From the NCBI GenBank assembly GCA_005885085.1, contig VAXY01000071.1, positions 1-29,792 on the forward strand: a stretch of 29,792 nucleotides of DNA. The letters run 5' to 3'. Below, one piece after another: positions 29,527-29,792 of this stretch; within the stretch, counting starts at the first letter, position 1, and every line of letters begins with the position of its first letter. The DNA is from Actinomycetota bacterium. Its GTDB lineage: Bacteria; Actinomycetota; Thermoleophilia; Gaiellales; Gaiellaceae. Position numbers and translations under genes: made by a program. The notes beneath the pieces are model-generated. The model made no database searches and was not told the origin of the DNA. It saw only the letters and a list, made by a program, of their open reading frames with translations.

Positions 29527-29792
29527 GGGGACAGCGCCGGGGCCCACGAGCAGAGCGGCGAGACGTCGCCGTTGCGGCCGTTCAGGCTCCGGTAGCCGAG
29601 CGCGTGCTCGGCCTGCATCAGCTTGTGGATCTGCGTCGTGCCCTCGTAGATGATCGGCGCGCGCGCGTTGCGGAAGTAACGCTCGATCCCGTACTCCGCC
29701 GAGTACCCGTACGCGCCGTGCACCTGGATTGCGAGATGCGCCGCGCGGAAGGCCGACTCCGTCGTGTGCCACTTCGCCAGTGAGGTCTCCCG
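29508..29792 (-). CDS. Acyl-CoA dehydrogenase, C-terminal part, truncated by window edge
   Basis: The frame is open from the window end (RETSLAKWHTTESAFRAAHLAIQVHGAYGYSAEYGIERYFRNARAPIIYEGTTQIHKLMQAEHALGYR). VHGAYGYSAEYGIERYFRNARAPIIYEGTTQI is the family's C-terminal signature around the flavin and catalytic region. The final about 24 residues (NGRNGDVSPLCSWAPALSPVHARA) do not look like the usual C-terminus; they are encoded by the repeat region and the stop lies in the loop of a 15-bp hairpin. The tail may have been replaced by a repeat. Confidence 0.88.
   Translation of the reverse strand, partial: RETSLAKWHTTESAFRAAHLAIQVHGAYGYSAEYGIERYFRNARAPIIYEGTTQIHKLMQAEHALGYRSLNGRNGDVSPLCSWAPALSPVHARA

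Noticed and set aside
29317..29772. Minus-strand frame in a different register at the right end
   Set aside because: The acyl-CoA dehydrogenase signature is in another frame; this one is a shadow running into the repeat zone.

Overview
This is a high-GC bacterial chromosome segment that reads as Actinomycetota. The ribosomal-protein/rpoA run, rare start codons (GTG and TTG are common), promoters sitting almost on the start codon, and the mix of Ku, FadD-like ligase, 3D-domain and NlpC/P60 envelope proteins all fit. A deep-branching class such as Thermoleophilia is my guess from gene content, not something the sequence proves. There is no phage, transposase or CRISPR array.

Layout. 1-4837: the end of the spc operon and the alpha operon (adk 3' part, map, infA, rpmJ, rpsM, rpsK, rpsD, rpoA, rplQ). 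4847-9546: a small NfeD-like protein, a divergent VIT-type membrane protein, truA, a YciI-like protein, a HAD phosphatase and ligA. 9532-14186: a cell-envelope block with a PBP4-type carboxypeptidase (minus), a small coiled-coil protein, an orphan NarL-type response regulator, and two divergently transcribed secreted proteins that share a coiled-coil region, one ending in a 3D domain and the other in NlpC/P60. 14193-16872: a minus-strand operon of an acyl-CoA synthetase, a COG4280-like membrane protein and a tiny membrane protein. 16965-19618: Ku, a tiny helix-turn-helix gene behind a leader with a terminator, an alpha/beta hydrolase, a short SSB and tRNA-Pro(CGG). 19665-26815: DoxX, an MFS transporter, a nitrilase-family amidase, a HAD hydrolase, an NfeD/SPFH pair, a lipoprotein, a CaiB-type CoA transferase and a TetR regulator. 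26819-29077: a sugar-type MFS transporter and a frameshifted enolase-superfamily gene. 29078-29792: a palindrome-rich repeat zone and the 3' end of an acyl-CoA dehydrogenase.

Most notable signals. (1) Two gaps inside the ribosomal operon, each exactly 166 nt, lie directly before rpsM and rpsD; each folds on paper into a long nested hairpin, so they are candidate autoregulatory leaders or a repeat family. (2) The NlpC/P60 gene is cut by one in-frame TAG between its coiled-coil and catalytic domains, and the frame stays open and intact after it. (3) A minus-strand leader with an intrinsic terminator precedes a 55-codon HTH gene whose own terminator lies inside the end of the Ku gene. (4) A cluster of GGTCTGACCC-type palindromes and three strong hairpins lies next to the acyl-CoA dehydrogenase, whose stop codon falls in a hairpin loop. 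All foldings were done by eye.
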